Shown: one piece after another, positions 1 through 6,172 of the stretch | Layout: each line of letters begins with the position of its first letter | Position numbering within the stretch: position 1 is the stretch's first letter | From: JACCXJ01 sp052387115 | Lineage (GTDB): Bacteria > Pseudomonadota > Gammaproteobacteria > JACCXJ01 | DNA: 6,174 nucleotides | Reading direction: 5' to 3' | Assembly (NCBI GenBank): GCA_052387115.1 | Contig: JBQTJM010000105.1 | Coordinates: forward strand, 1 to 6,174 | Notes under the pieces: generated by a model | Told to the model about the DNA's origin: nothing | Databases searched by the model: none | Seen by the model: only the letters and a program-made list of their open reading frames with translations | Translations under genes and position numbers: made by a program

Positions 1-135
1 CACCGCGGGGCCGGCGGTCTGTCGCCAAGCGTAGACGCCGATCGAACCATCGGGATCGGCGGATCTACGACCGTCGAGCGTGACCTCGTTGCCGCCATCG
101 ACGACCCGATCCGGCCCTGCGTCCGCCCGCGGGGG
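1..135 (-). other. PKD-like domain (partial) following the Rhs core tail
   Basis: From residue 1208 the Rhs protein reads PPRADAGPDRVVDGG, then VTLDGRRSADPDGSI and YAWRQTAGPAV. This is the standard opening of a PKD / K319-like Ig-fold repeat (ADAGxD, VTLDG, S.DPDG, Y.W.QTAGPAV). The domain is cut by the window edge after about 45 residues, so its second half (usually ending in FTLTVTD) lies outside. It sits where Rhs proteins normally continue to a DHLGS-type motif. Confidence 0.85.
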
Positions 136-3100
136 CTCATTGGTCTTGGGGCTCGCGATGAGCTGGCTGCCGAGATAGACATACTCCTTGCCGTAGAGCA
201 CCCCGCCGGCATATTCGCCCAGCAGCATACCGGTGCGCCCGTAGACGAAGTCGGTCACCCGGCCCGTCGGGGTGGTGCGCCGCATGCGATGACCGGCGGC
301 ATCGTAGTCGAAACTATGGAAGGAAACGCTCGGGACGCCACCGACGTATTCCCGCACCGGGGCACTACGTAAGCGCCCGGCATCGTCGTAGAGGTACTGC
401 TGCTCCTTGATGAGGCTCCCGACGGTGCCGGTGCCCGCGATCTCGGTATCTGATCGCACGTTGCCGTAGGCATCGTGCGCATACCAGGAGCGCGTGGCGT
501 CGTTGTGGACGACGCTGCGCAGGCGTAGCCCGTTGTAGTCGAAGACGTGGCTGTCCGCGCCCTGCGCCATCCGGGTCAGATTGCCGAAGGCGTCGTACTC
601 GAAGCTCCCCGCGCCCCAGCGGCCCTGGGCATTTTTCAGCCGATCCAAGGCGTCGTAGTCGAAGCGGCGGTCCTCTCCGGGGTTGAAGGGATCGGCGATG
701 CCGAGGACGTTGCCCAGGAGATCGTACTCGTAGCCGAGCTCGGCCAGCCCCTGGTGCGAGAGCGAGGCGATCCGTTGGCGCGCATCGAGGCGGAGGTCGG
801 TCTGCTCGCCGTTGGTGTATCGAACCTGCGCGAGCTGACCGCCCGCGTGATAGGCCACCGCGCTCACGTAAGGGGTGGCCTTCGTCGGGCGGCCCAAGGC
901 GTCGGGAAGATAATCGACATCCCGACCCGAGGGGTAAGTGAGGCGCGCCAGAAAGTCATGACGGTCGTAGGCGAAACCAAGGGCGTAGGCGGTGTCCCCA
1001 ATCCTCAGTGTCTGGCTCGCGAGATTGTCGTTCTCATCGTAGCGATAATCGATGACGCTCGCGCCGTTCGAGATGCGAATGATGTGGTCGTCGGCGTCGT
1101 AGCTCCTTTCGGCATCGGGGGTGGTACCCGGATAGTCGGCGAGGATCTGGCGATTGCGGGCATCGTAGCTGTAGTGGGTTACCCCCGAGCTCCCGGTCTG
1201 ACGGGAGATCATGTTCCCCAAGACATCACGGCCATAGCTCGTCACCCCCGTCTCAGGGTCTTCCATCGAAGTGAGATAGAAGCGTCCGTCGTAGGCGAAC
1301 CTACGAGAATATCCATGGATGAGCCCATCGTCCGGATTCTTCTCGCCCTGATGGACACGCGTGAGGTGATTGAGCGGATCGTACAAGAGCAACGTAATGA
1401 TATGGTTCGGCGCTGTTATCTGGACGAGCACCTTGTCCTTGTCCGGTGCCCCGTAAGCGCGATACAGGTAGGTCGTGCTGTGGCCACGCTCGTCAGTCTC
1501 CGTCACGCGTGGGCCGTCGTACACGTAGCTGCGATGCGCCCCATCGGGGTGCTGTAGCTCGGTAAGCCGCTTGAGGATGTCATAGGTATAGCTCACCCCG
1601 CTCTCGGAGCTCGGATAGGACTCGAAGATCTTGTTGCCATTCACGTCGTAGCGCAGCGTGCGGGTGATAGCAATCCCCAAGGCGGTGTCGCTGCGCGTGG
1701 CCAGGATAGGCCGGCCTAAGCCGTCGAGCTCGATACGCTCTTGGTAGTTGCCGCGGCTGAGCGTCTTGCCACTCCGATCCCAGGTGATGGCCACAGGGGC
1801 GTTCCTGGGATAGATTATCCCGGTCAAGCGGTTCATCGCATCATAGCTGAAGGCGCGGGTGTATCCCCGGCCGTTGGTCTCCGAGGCCGCCGTCCCGGTA
1901 TCGTTGACTGTTCGCGACAGCGTGACGGACTCGGGGTGCTCTTCAAGCTGCGCGACGCCCCCTTTGTAGTTCGAGAACGTGCTCGCGTTGCCGCGCGCGT
2001 CGGTCACGCTTTCCAGATCTCCATTTTCGGTATACCTATAGTTGGTGACCACACCATTGCTGTCTTCGGTGACGACCTTGCCGTGGTCATCGATAGTCCG
2101 ATCGACGTGACTCAGTGTCTCGCCGTCTGGCCCCACAACGGTCTCGTCCTCGGCCTGATGCACGAGCCATTTGATTTTATCGACGTAGTAGGTGATTTCC
2201 GTCACCTTGTCGGGATGGTTCGAGAGATTCGACCGCTCGACGATGCGCCGCGCGTTTCCGAGGTCATCGTAGTTCTCATAGTCGGTGCGATAACCGATGC
2301 CGTCGCGACGTTGGGTCCGCATCATGAGCTGTGGTGCGTAACTGTCGTCCTCGCGGGCACCGCGGCCGTGCCAGAAATCCTCATGAGACATGAGACGCGG
2401 CGCCCAGTCGTTGTAGACCCAGTCGACCTTGTTGCATTCGACATCTGGCCCGTTCGTGCTCCCGCAGTTGCCGTCCCAGGTCTCTTGCTTGTAAAGCAGG
2501 CCGGTGAGCCACAAGACGCCGCTGCGTGGAATACCCGTGTAAGAAAACCCGTAGTGGTAATAGACTTGCTTGCCGCCGGGCATGACCACGGTGGTCTTAT
2601 CGAGACCTGAAAACAAAGTACCATCTTTGGCGAGAAATAACTCCGCAGATCTAGGTTCGTAGTCGAACGTCCAGAGCCCGCCCGGAAGAGAGGATCCGGG
2701 ACCGACCGAACTGCCATCCGTAAGTGCGCCGGATACCGTCTTGGTAGCGACCACGGTGGTGGGCACATCCCATTGACCGTCGACGTCCGAGGGATCGAAG
2801 TCGACTTTCTTGTACGTGTAGGTGATGTTGGCGCCGTACGGGTAGGTGACCGACTGCATCGAGTAGTTGCCGGCGGCATCCTGGGCGCTATTGAATGGAT
2901 AATAGCGATACCTCCAGCGCAGTCCGTCCGGCCGTACCAACTCACTCAGATAATAATAGTTCAGGCCTTCCTGGGTATCGACCCTCTCATAACGATAGGT
3001 CCACGTTTGATCATTGGCGACGATCCGGGATAAGCGGATGTCTGGCGTTTCCTCGTCTTCGTAGAAGAAGGACACGAGGCGACCGTCGCTCGCCGTTACC

Positions 3101-3756
3101 TTATCGATGTAGATGGAATTCCCTGTGGTCTTATAGACGATATCGATCGTGTTGCCGTGGAGGTCCTCAATCCGCGTCGTGTACCAGCTCCAGTGATTAT
3201 TCAGTGTGTTGAGCGCGCTCATGGTATATGCCGTGCCCGCGGGAGAGGTGACGACTACGCCCGCACCCTCACTACCGCACTTCATCCGCCAGCCGCTCCG
3301 GGTTACCAGGTATTGTCCATGGACGGCATCGAGCATGAGAAGCTCGCGCCCGCCGTCGGGAAACTCGATAGAGGGATTGTCCTCCGTGCTGACGTTGTGG
3401 TTTTCCTGCACGCAGAGCGTGTCCTTGTGCGTGGTCGGCACGACGAGGCGCCCGAAGTGCATGGTCCAACCCGCGCCGGTGACGGTACGGACACCGAGGT
3501 GCTCCTGCAGGCTGGTGTACACGCGCGTGATCTTGAGGTCCATTCCGCCGTTGCCGGGGATGACAAGGTCCACGTGCTTGTGCTGCAGCGTGCCCGAGAA
3601 CGGGTCGATGTGCTCGTGGTTCTCCTGGCGGATGGTCTCCTTGAAGGGGTTGAGACCGGGCTCGGAATAGAAATCCCGGATCTCCTCGCCTCGGGCGGGG
3701 CCGCACAGCGTCAGAGAGACGAGAACAAGAACATAGAGGCAAGCGCGAACGGGCAT
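1..3756 (-). CDS. Secreted Rhs/YD-repeat protein with PKD-like insertion, 3' end outside window
   Basis: The frame from ATG at 3756 has no stop for 1252 codons and runs off base 1, so the C-terminus is unseen. The start is backed by AAGGAG at 3765-3770, eight bases upstream. Residues 1-23 form a Sec signal peptide (hydrophobic LYVLVLVSLTL, then ARG before EE). Residues about 45-110 match the usual Rhs N-terminal block (DPFSGTL, DLVIPGNGGMDL, TRVYTS, GAGWTMHFGR). A Cys pair sits at 431 and 441. YD repeats run from about 491 (degenerate) and 636 (canonical) to 1190. EYVYLGSQLIASPK at 1191-1204 is the Rhs-core tail, followed by a PKD-like domain from about 1208. Such proteins fold into a beta shell that encloses a C-terminal toxin; the toxin here is not visible. 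The signal peptide suggests Sec export rather than type VI delivery. Family assignment is firm; the role as toxin carrier is inferred. Confidence 0.93.
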   Translation of the reverse strand, partial: MPVRACLYVLVLVSLTLCGPARGEEIRDFYSEPGLNPFKETIRQENHEHIDPFSGTLQHKHVDLVIPGNGGMDLKITRVYTSLQEHLGVRTVTGAGWTMHFGRLVVPTTHKDTLCVQENHNVSTEDNPSIEFPDGGRELLMLDAVHGQYLVTRSGWRMKCGSEGAGVVVTSPAGTAYTMSALNTLNNHWSWYTTRIEDLHGNTIDIVYKTTGNSIYIDKVTASDGRLVSFFYEDEETPDIRLSRIVANDQTWTYRYERVDTQEGLNYYYLSELVRPDGLRWRYRYYPFNSAQDAAGNYSMQSVTYPYGANITYTYKKVDFDPSDVDGQWDVPTTVVATKTVSGALTDGSSVGPGSSLPGGLWTFDYEPRSAELFLAKDGTLFSGLDKTTVVMPGGKQVYYHYGFSYTGIPRSGVLWLTGLLYKQETWDGNCGSTNGPDVECNKVDWVYNDWAPRLMSHEDFWHGRGAREDDSYAPQLMMRTQRRDGIGYRTDYENYDDLGNARRIVERSNLSNHPDKVTEITYYVDKIKWLVHQAEDETVVGPDGETLSHVDRTIDDHGKVVTEDSNGVVTNYRYTENGDLESVTDARGNASTFSNYKGGVAQLEEHPESVTLSRTVNDTGTAASETNGRGYTRAFSYDAMNRLTGIIYPRNAPVAITWDRSGKTLSRGNYQERIELDGLGRPILATRSDTALGIAITRTLRYDVNGNKIFESYPSSESGVSYTYDILKRLTELQHPDGAHRSYVYDGPRVTETDERGHSTTYLYRAYGAPDKDKVLVQITAPNHIITLLLYDPLNHLTRVHQGEKNPDDGLIHGYSRRFAYDGRFYLTSMEDPETGVTSYGRDVLGNMISRQTGSSGVTHYSYDARNRQILADYPGTTPDAERSYDADDHIIRISNGASVIDYRYDENDNLASQTLRIGDTAYALGFAYDRHDFLARLTYPSGRDVDYLPDALGRPTKATPYVSAVAYHAGGQLAQVRYTNGEQTDLRLDARQRIASLSHQGLAELGYEYDLLGNVLGIADPFNPGEDRRFDYDALDRLKNAQGRWGAGSFEYDAFGNLTRMAQGADSHVFDYNGLRLRSVVHNDATRSWYAHDAYGNVRSDTEIAGTGTVGSLIKEQQYLYDDAGRLRSAPVREYVGGVPSVSFHSFDYDAAGHRMRRTTPTGRVTDFVYGRTGMLLGEYAGGVLYGKEYVYLGSQLIASPKTNEPPRADAGPDRVVDGGNEVTLDGRRSADPDGSIGVYAWRQTAGPAV
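184..1851 (-). repeat. Canonical YD-repeat block of the Rhs protein
   Basis: About a dozen repeats of the pattern aromatic-x-Y-D-x-x-x-R/N-L are spaced 20-45 residues apart. Examples are FSYDAMNRLTG (residue 636), LRYDVNGNKIF, YTYDILKRLTEL, YSYDARNRQI, YRYDENDNLAS, YEYDLLGNVLG, FDYDALDRLKN (1032), FEYDAFGNLTRM, YLYDDAGRLRS and FDYDAAGHRMRR (1149). At DNA level these give recurring near-copies of CGTCGTAGTCGAA on the plus strand. In the family these repeats build the strands of the cocoon-like shell. Confidence 0.92.
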
Positions 3757-3764
3757 AAGTGCCA

Positions 3765-3770
3765 CTCCTT
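3765..3770 (-). promoter_or_regulatory. Ribosome binding site of the Rhs gene
   Basis: AAGGAG on the minus strand with an 8-base spacer to the ATG at 3756. It fixes the start that also yields a clean signal peptide. Confidence 0.8.
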
Positions 3771-3802
3771 TGGCTGGATCGAGTACCGATTTGGGAGATG
3801 AA

Positions 3803-3821
3803 CCGGGCCAAGGGGGCCCGG
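3803..3821 (-). terminator. GC-only hairpin between the small secreted gene and the Rhs gene
   Basis: CCGGGCC at 3803-3809 pairs perfectly with GGCCCGG at 3815-3821 around a 5-base loop. It lies 7 bases past the stop of the small secreted gene and about 33 bases before the Rhs ribosome binding site. No T-run follows on the minus strand, so it is not a classic intrinsic terminator. It may be a weak attenuator or an mRNA-stabilising hairpin that lowers Rhs expression relative to the upstream gene. Confidence 0.4.
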
Positions 3822-3828
3822 CGCCGTC

Positions 3829-4095
3829 TCAGCGGGGGGATCGCCGGGGTATCAAACCCGGTGCGCCCCATTCAGGGTCTTGCGGGGATCCTGTAGTTCG
3901 TTGCGTGCGATGGGTCGTTTCATCGGGGCCCGGCTCATCCGCGCCATCGGCGCGAAACGCGGGAACGCCCTGTACTGGTGCGAGCTTTTCGAGTCGCTGC
4001 GTGCCGACTCTAGGGTCCCGTTCTACCGTCACCTGATCGGCAGAGGCGAATGCGGAGAACAACAACAATACGGACCATCCTGTTGGTCGTGACAT
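3829..4095 (-). CDS. Small secreted protein of unknown function, 88 aa
   Basis: I do not recognise the family. The ATG at 4095 is chosen over upstream in-frame starts because AAGGAGG at 4104-4110 sits 8 bases before it and because it yields a clear Sec signal peptide: MSRPTG, hydrophobic WSVLLLFSAF, then ASA at 17-19 before DQ. The mature part, about 69 residues, is hydrophilic, rich in Pro, Arg, Asp and Thr, without Cys or an obvious fold, and ends RRSPR. It precedes the large Rhs gene on the same strand by 72 bases and the two are probably cotranscribed, though a GC hairpin lies between them. Possible roles are an export or assembly partner of the Rhs protein, or a degraded gene whose C-terminus has drifted. 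Existence as a translated gene is fairly likely; function is open. Confidence 0.6.
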   Translation of the reverse strand: MSRPTGWSVLLLFSAFASADQVTVERDPRVGTQRLEKLAPVQGVPAFRADGADEPGPDETTHRTQRTTGSPQDPEWGAPGLIPRRSPR

Positions 4096-4103
4096 GAGAC
4101 AAA

Positions 4104-4110
4104 CCTCCTT
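4104..4110 (-). promoter_or_regulatory. Strong ribosome binding site of the small secreted gene
   Basis: AAGGAGG, a perfect Shine-Dalgarno core, 8 bases before the ATG at 4095. It decides the start and argues that the short gene is really translated. Confidence 0.75.
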
Positions 4111-4307
4111 GTCGTCGTTTCCAACCATTGCCCGCTTGGGTACGTGGCGGGCCACATCGATCGGGGCGGGGCCGAGCGGCCCACCGACCTCGGTCGTCGC
4201 GCGGGTATTTAGTTCCCGACGGTAGGGACGTCTATCGTCCACAGATCGCGCGGCTTTAATCCGCTAAACTACCTGGAGGGTACGGGTATCCTTGGGCGGG
4301 AGGAGTC
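4111..4307. promoter_or_regulatory. Divergent intergenic region with a small inverted repeat
   Basis: This stretch separates the leftward secreted-protein/Rhs genes from the rightward dehydrogenase remnant, so promoters in both directions are expected. I cannot place a convincing -35/-10 pair. The one visible structure is an inverted repeat at 4226-4240 (GGACG, TCTAT, CGTCC), next to an AT-richer patch (GTATTTAGTT on the plus strand) that could hold a leftward -10. An operator role is only a guess. Confidence 0.25.
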
Positions 4308-4607
4308 GTGAGACTGGAACGGGCACGGGCGGTGGTGACGGGGGGCGCGTCGGGCCTCGGGCTGGCGGTCGCCGAGAGGCTCGTGGAGCTGGGGGCGCGG
4401 GTGGTGGTGCTTGATCTCCGTGCCCCGGTCGCGTTGCCACCCGGTGCCGCCTATGTCGAGGCCGATGTGGGTTCCGAGGCCGCCACCGACCGTGCCATGG
4501 CCGAGGCGGTCGAGGTGCTCGGGGGGCTCACGCTCGCCGTCTCGTTGGGACGGAGCGTGATGCGATACCCGGGCGCCCCGTCGACCGTGGTGCCGGTTTG
4601 CGAGTAG
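4308..4607 (+). pseudogene. Truncated short-chain dehydrogenase/reductase (first ~78 residues only)
   Basis: GTG start at 4308 with GGAGG at 4299-4303. Residues 1-78 are a clear SDR N-terminus: the cofactor motif TGGASGLG, then LVELGARVVVLDL with the Asp that favours NAD, then EADVGSE at the third strand. The style matches the 3-hydroxyacyl-CoA dehydrogenase type 2 group. After GGLTLAV, where SDRs continue N-(C/A)-A-G, the sequence switches to about 21 unrelated residues and stops at 4605-4607. Normal length is near 250, so the NAG motif and the Ser-Tyr-Lys catalytic residues are missing and the product cannot be an active enzyme. From about 4542 on, the DNA reads on the other strand as part of a PKD-type relic, so the last 21 codons are read-through into foreign sequence. 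Confidence 0.8.
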
Positions 4608-4925
4608 CCGGTGCGGGGGCCGGGTGTCGCGGGGGTTGGCCCGCGGCTCTACCGTGATGAGGGCGCCGTCGCTCGCCTTTGCGCTGCGGTCATCGGTCAC
4701 GGTCAGGGTGAACGCGAAGGCCGTGGGCGCCGCCATGTAGGGGTTGGCGAATCTCGGTCGCGCAGCGCTCGGGTTTTTGAACGATACGCGCGGCACCCTG
4801 GTTCTGGGTGCACTGGTAGATCAGGGGCTGGTCGTCACGATCTTGCGATCCAAGGCCATCGCGCCTGACTTCAAAGATTATGGCATAATTGTCGGCCACC
4901 GGCCGGGAGGGTCGGGGCACGGTAC
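4542..4925 (-). pseudogene. Frameshifted relic of a PKD-like domain protein
   Basis: Three minus-strand frames carry successive parts of one PKD-type repeat. From about 4899 down to 4785: RPVAD, then DGLGSQDRDDQPLIYQ and CTQNQGA. From 4796 the frame changes and continues RVSFKNPSAARPRF, AAPTAFAFTLTVTDD, ASDGALITVEPRA. Near 4627 a further frame gives GYSQTGTTVDGAPGY and RITLRPNETAS. Together these match the order (V)ADA, LDG.GS.D.D, LxYxWTQ, FTLTVTD of PKD/K319-like domains. The first strand is also shortened by about five residues, and the conserved Trp of YQW is Cys. There is no single open frame and no start, so this is debris. It may be the tail of a former Rhs/PKD protein like the one ending at the left edge. 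Frame positions are read by eye. Confidence 0.7.
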
Positions 4926-4944
4926 TTTGGACGATTCTTGCCCA

Positions 4945-5676
4945 TCAACGCAACGCCTTCGCGGACGCCGAAGACTCATGAATTTCTGCCCATCCGATAG
5001 ACTCAATATCATCCTTAGCGATGATAAATTTATCGCTGACAGCATCACTTGTTAATCTCGCAACATGCACATATACAGGCCATTCTTTTATGGAAAAAAT
5101 CGAGTACCCGGCGTGACGACTGGCGATAATAATTTCGTGTATATCCTGTTTACCCAAACCGTACGACTGGCCTAGTATTGGGGGGGCAATCTCACAAAGC
5201 ATGTAACCGTCCGGGTGGTCACCCAGTAACCGTTGTCTTTTATAACAAGCTCTGATTTGTTCAAGATTATAACCCTCGCTAGAGGTTAGATAAAAGTCAG
5301 GGTGGCCGAAACGATGATCCCTTGAGGTAAAGAAAGGACAGCAAACCTTCCTTAGCTCTGTCTCTTGGCTATCGCTCAAAAACAGAATGTCCAGGTGCTC
5401 GTGAGGGCCGAACATGCGACGAAAACTTGAAGCAATGTCATTGGCCAGTTTTTCGCCTTCGCTATGTTCCAAAAAAATACAGAGCGCTACATCAAAATAT
5501 TTTGCTTCGTCGTAGTCTACTTGGGCGAGATATGCTCTAGACACTCTGCTGTGATCTTTGAACTTCCTGACAATCTCTTCCTTGAGGTCGTTTTCTGGAA
5601 TACCGAGTTGCTCTGCGACAAAGCGAACCTTGCTGCCTGTGAATGAATCTAGCTCTTTGCTGTCTCCTCTGCTCAT
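4945..5676 (-). CDS. Probable immunity protein with SseB C-terminal-like domain, 243 aa
   Basis: The ATG at 5676 is chosen because AAGGA lies 7 bases upstream; an in-frame ATG at 5751 would overlap the toxin gene and has no visible support. Residues about 10-115 resemble the SseB C-terminal domain (RAYLAQVD, YFDVALCIFLE, MFGPHEHLDILFLSD, PFF). Residues about 120-235 form a second soluble domain (GYMLCEIAPPILGQSYGLG, IIIASRHAGYSIF, EWPVYVHVARL). There is no signal peptide or membrane segment, so it should act in the cytoplasm. It starts 10 bases after the toxin-tip stop, whose TAA overlaps its ribosome binding site, which implies coupled translation. Position, size and low GC fit an immunity protein that neutralises the upstream tip. 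The last residues (SSASAKALR) are GC-rich unlike the rest and may be a recombination scar. Immunity function is inferred from context; the SseB-like match is from memory of the family. Confidence 0.75.
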   Translation of the reverse strand: MSRGDSKELDSFTGSKVRFVAEQLGIPENDLKEEIVRKFKDHSRVSRAYLAQVDYDEAKYFDVALCIFLEHSEGEKLANDIASSFRRMFGPHEHLDILFLSDSQETELRKVCCPFFTSRDHRFGHPDFYLTSSEGYNLEQIRACYKRQRLLGDHPDGYMLCEIAPPILGQSYGLGKQDIHEIIIASRHAGYSIFSIKEWPVYVHVARLTSDAVSDKFIIAKDDIESIGWAEIHESSASAKALR

Positions 5677-5985
5677 GTTTCCATCCTTAGAATTCTGGAT
5701 TAGCCCCAGATACACGGTCAACTCGTATCTGTTTGTCAGGATTAGGAACAACTAATTCATCAAGACCGCCATTATTGCCATGCAATGGAAGGGCATCTCT
5801 TTGTGTAACGCCCTTGGCATTAGTTAACGTGCCTTCGGTGACAAACCGCCCTGAGTTTTGGTTTGGTAGTCCAGCAGCATCACGATAGCTGTCAACTGCT
5901 CTTGGATCGGTTCGGGACCAGGAGCGCCCGTTGACACCAGCCTCGTCGCCCCACACTCGATATACCTTATCTCCCGGCTTCGGTG
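4976..5985. other. AT-rich toxin-tip/immunity cassette
   Basis: Base composition by eye falls sharply near 5985, at the boundary between the Ala-rich pre-toxin segment and the tip domain, and rises again near 4976 within the final codons of the immunity gene. Flanking pre-toxin, relic and dehydrogenase sequences are strongly GC-rich. Rhs loci typically show this pattern because tip and immunity gene are exchanged together onto a conserved shell. Confidence 0.65.
5684..5688 (-). promoter_or_regulatory. Ribosome binding site of the immunity gene, overlapping the toxin stop
   Basis: AAGGA on the minus strand, 7 bases before the ATG at 5676. Its first two A bases are the last two of the toxin's TAA stop, so ribosomes ending the toxin are placed at the immunity start. 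Confidence 0.75.
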
Positions 5986-6172
5986 CGCCCTTCGCTAGGT
6001 CTCCAACCGCGTCCGCAGCCTTGGCAATATCCGTCGCCTTATCCGCCGCCCGTGCCGCCTTGATGGCGAGGCCGGTTCCGGGGATGGGGCTTGCGAGGCC
6101 CACGGCGCTCGCGGCGAGGTCGGCGCCGGCGGAGGCGATGGCCTGGGGATTACCGGAATAGACGGCGAGGCC
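5687..6172 (-). CDS. C-terminus of a polymorphic (Rhs-type) toxin with ADP-ribosyltransferase-like tip, 5' end outside window
   Basis: The frame is open from the right edge (codon at 6172-6170) to TAA at 5687-5689, giving 161 visible residues; a GTG at 6103 inside it is not a credible start. Residues 1-65 are an Ala/Gly-rich, partly hydrophobic pre-toxin segment (LASPIPGTGLAIKAARAADK, then IAKAADAVGDLA), as precedes tips of Rhs proteins. Residues 67-161 are the tip: KVYRVWG, GRSWSRTDP, YRDAAGLP, NSGRFVTEGTL, ALPLHG, GGLDELVVPNP, VSGANPEF. The order Arg72, Ser84-x-Ser86 and Glu139 resembles the R-S-E layout of ADP-ribosyltransferases, so NAD-dependent modification of a target-cell molecule is a reasonable hypothesis, not a demonstrated match. 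The tip is more AT-rich than the pre-toxin part. The adjacent immunity gene supports the toxin reading. Confidence 0.8.
   Translation of the reverse strand, partial: GLAVYSGNPQAIASAGADLAASAVGLASPIPGTGLAIKAARAADKATDIAKAADAVGDLAKGAPKPGDKVYRVWGDEAGVNGRSWSRTDPRAVDSYRDAAGLPNQNSGRFVTEGTLTNAKGVTQRDALPLHGNNGGLDELVVPNPDKQIRVDRVSGANPEF

Noticed and set aside
547..1557. Long plus-strand open frame (336 codons) opposite the Rhs gene
   Set aside because: It is antisense to YD repeats. Its Val/Ile-rich composition comes from reverse complements of repeated Tyr-Asp codons, with no domain signal or ribosome binding site; the minus-strand frame is clearly coding.
1741..2610. Plus-strand open frame of 289 codons
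   Set aside because: It is the antisense shadow of the Rhs gene in GC-rich DNA, with no recognisable motif.
2322..2945. Minus-strand open frame of 207 codons inside the Rhs gene
   Set aside because: It is in another frame than the Rhs protein, with Ser/Thr/Arg-rich low-complexity composition typical of an out-of-frame shadow.
3157..3801. Plus-strand open frame of 214 codons near the Rhs start
   Set aside because: It overlaps the Rhs signal peptide and N-terminal domain on the other strand and shows no family features.
3272..3871. Minus-strand open frame of 199 codons crossing the Rhs start
   Set aside because: It is out of frame with the Rhs protein, spans its ribosome binding site and start, and has an Arg-rich shadow composition.
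4269..4796. A single intact 175-codon minus-strand gene
   Set aside because: Only its first ~55 residues look like protein (PKD end). The rest is antisense to the dehydrogenase fragment, and the domain's beginning is in another frame, so it is treated as part of a relic.
4957..4973. Small inverted repeat CTTCG/CGAAG at the immunity gene end as a terminator
   Set aside because: It has only 5-base arms with a 7-base loop, lies inside the coding sequence and has no T-run.
5677..5751. Immunity protein starting at the ATG at 5751
   Set aside because: This would overlap the toxin's last 65 bases. The start at 5676 has a proper ribosome binding site and begins where the soluble domain begins.
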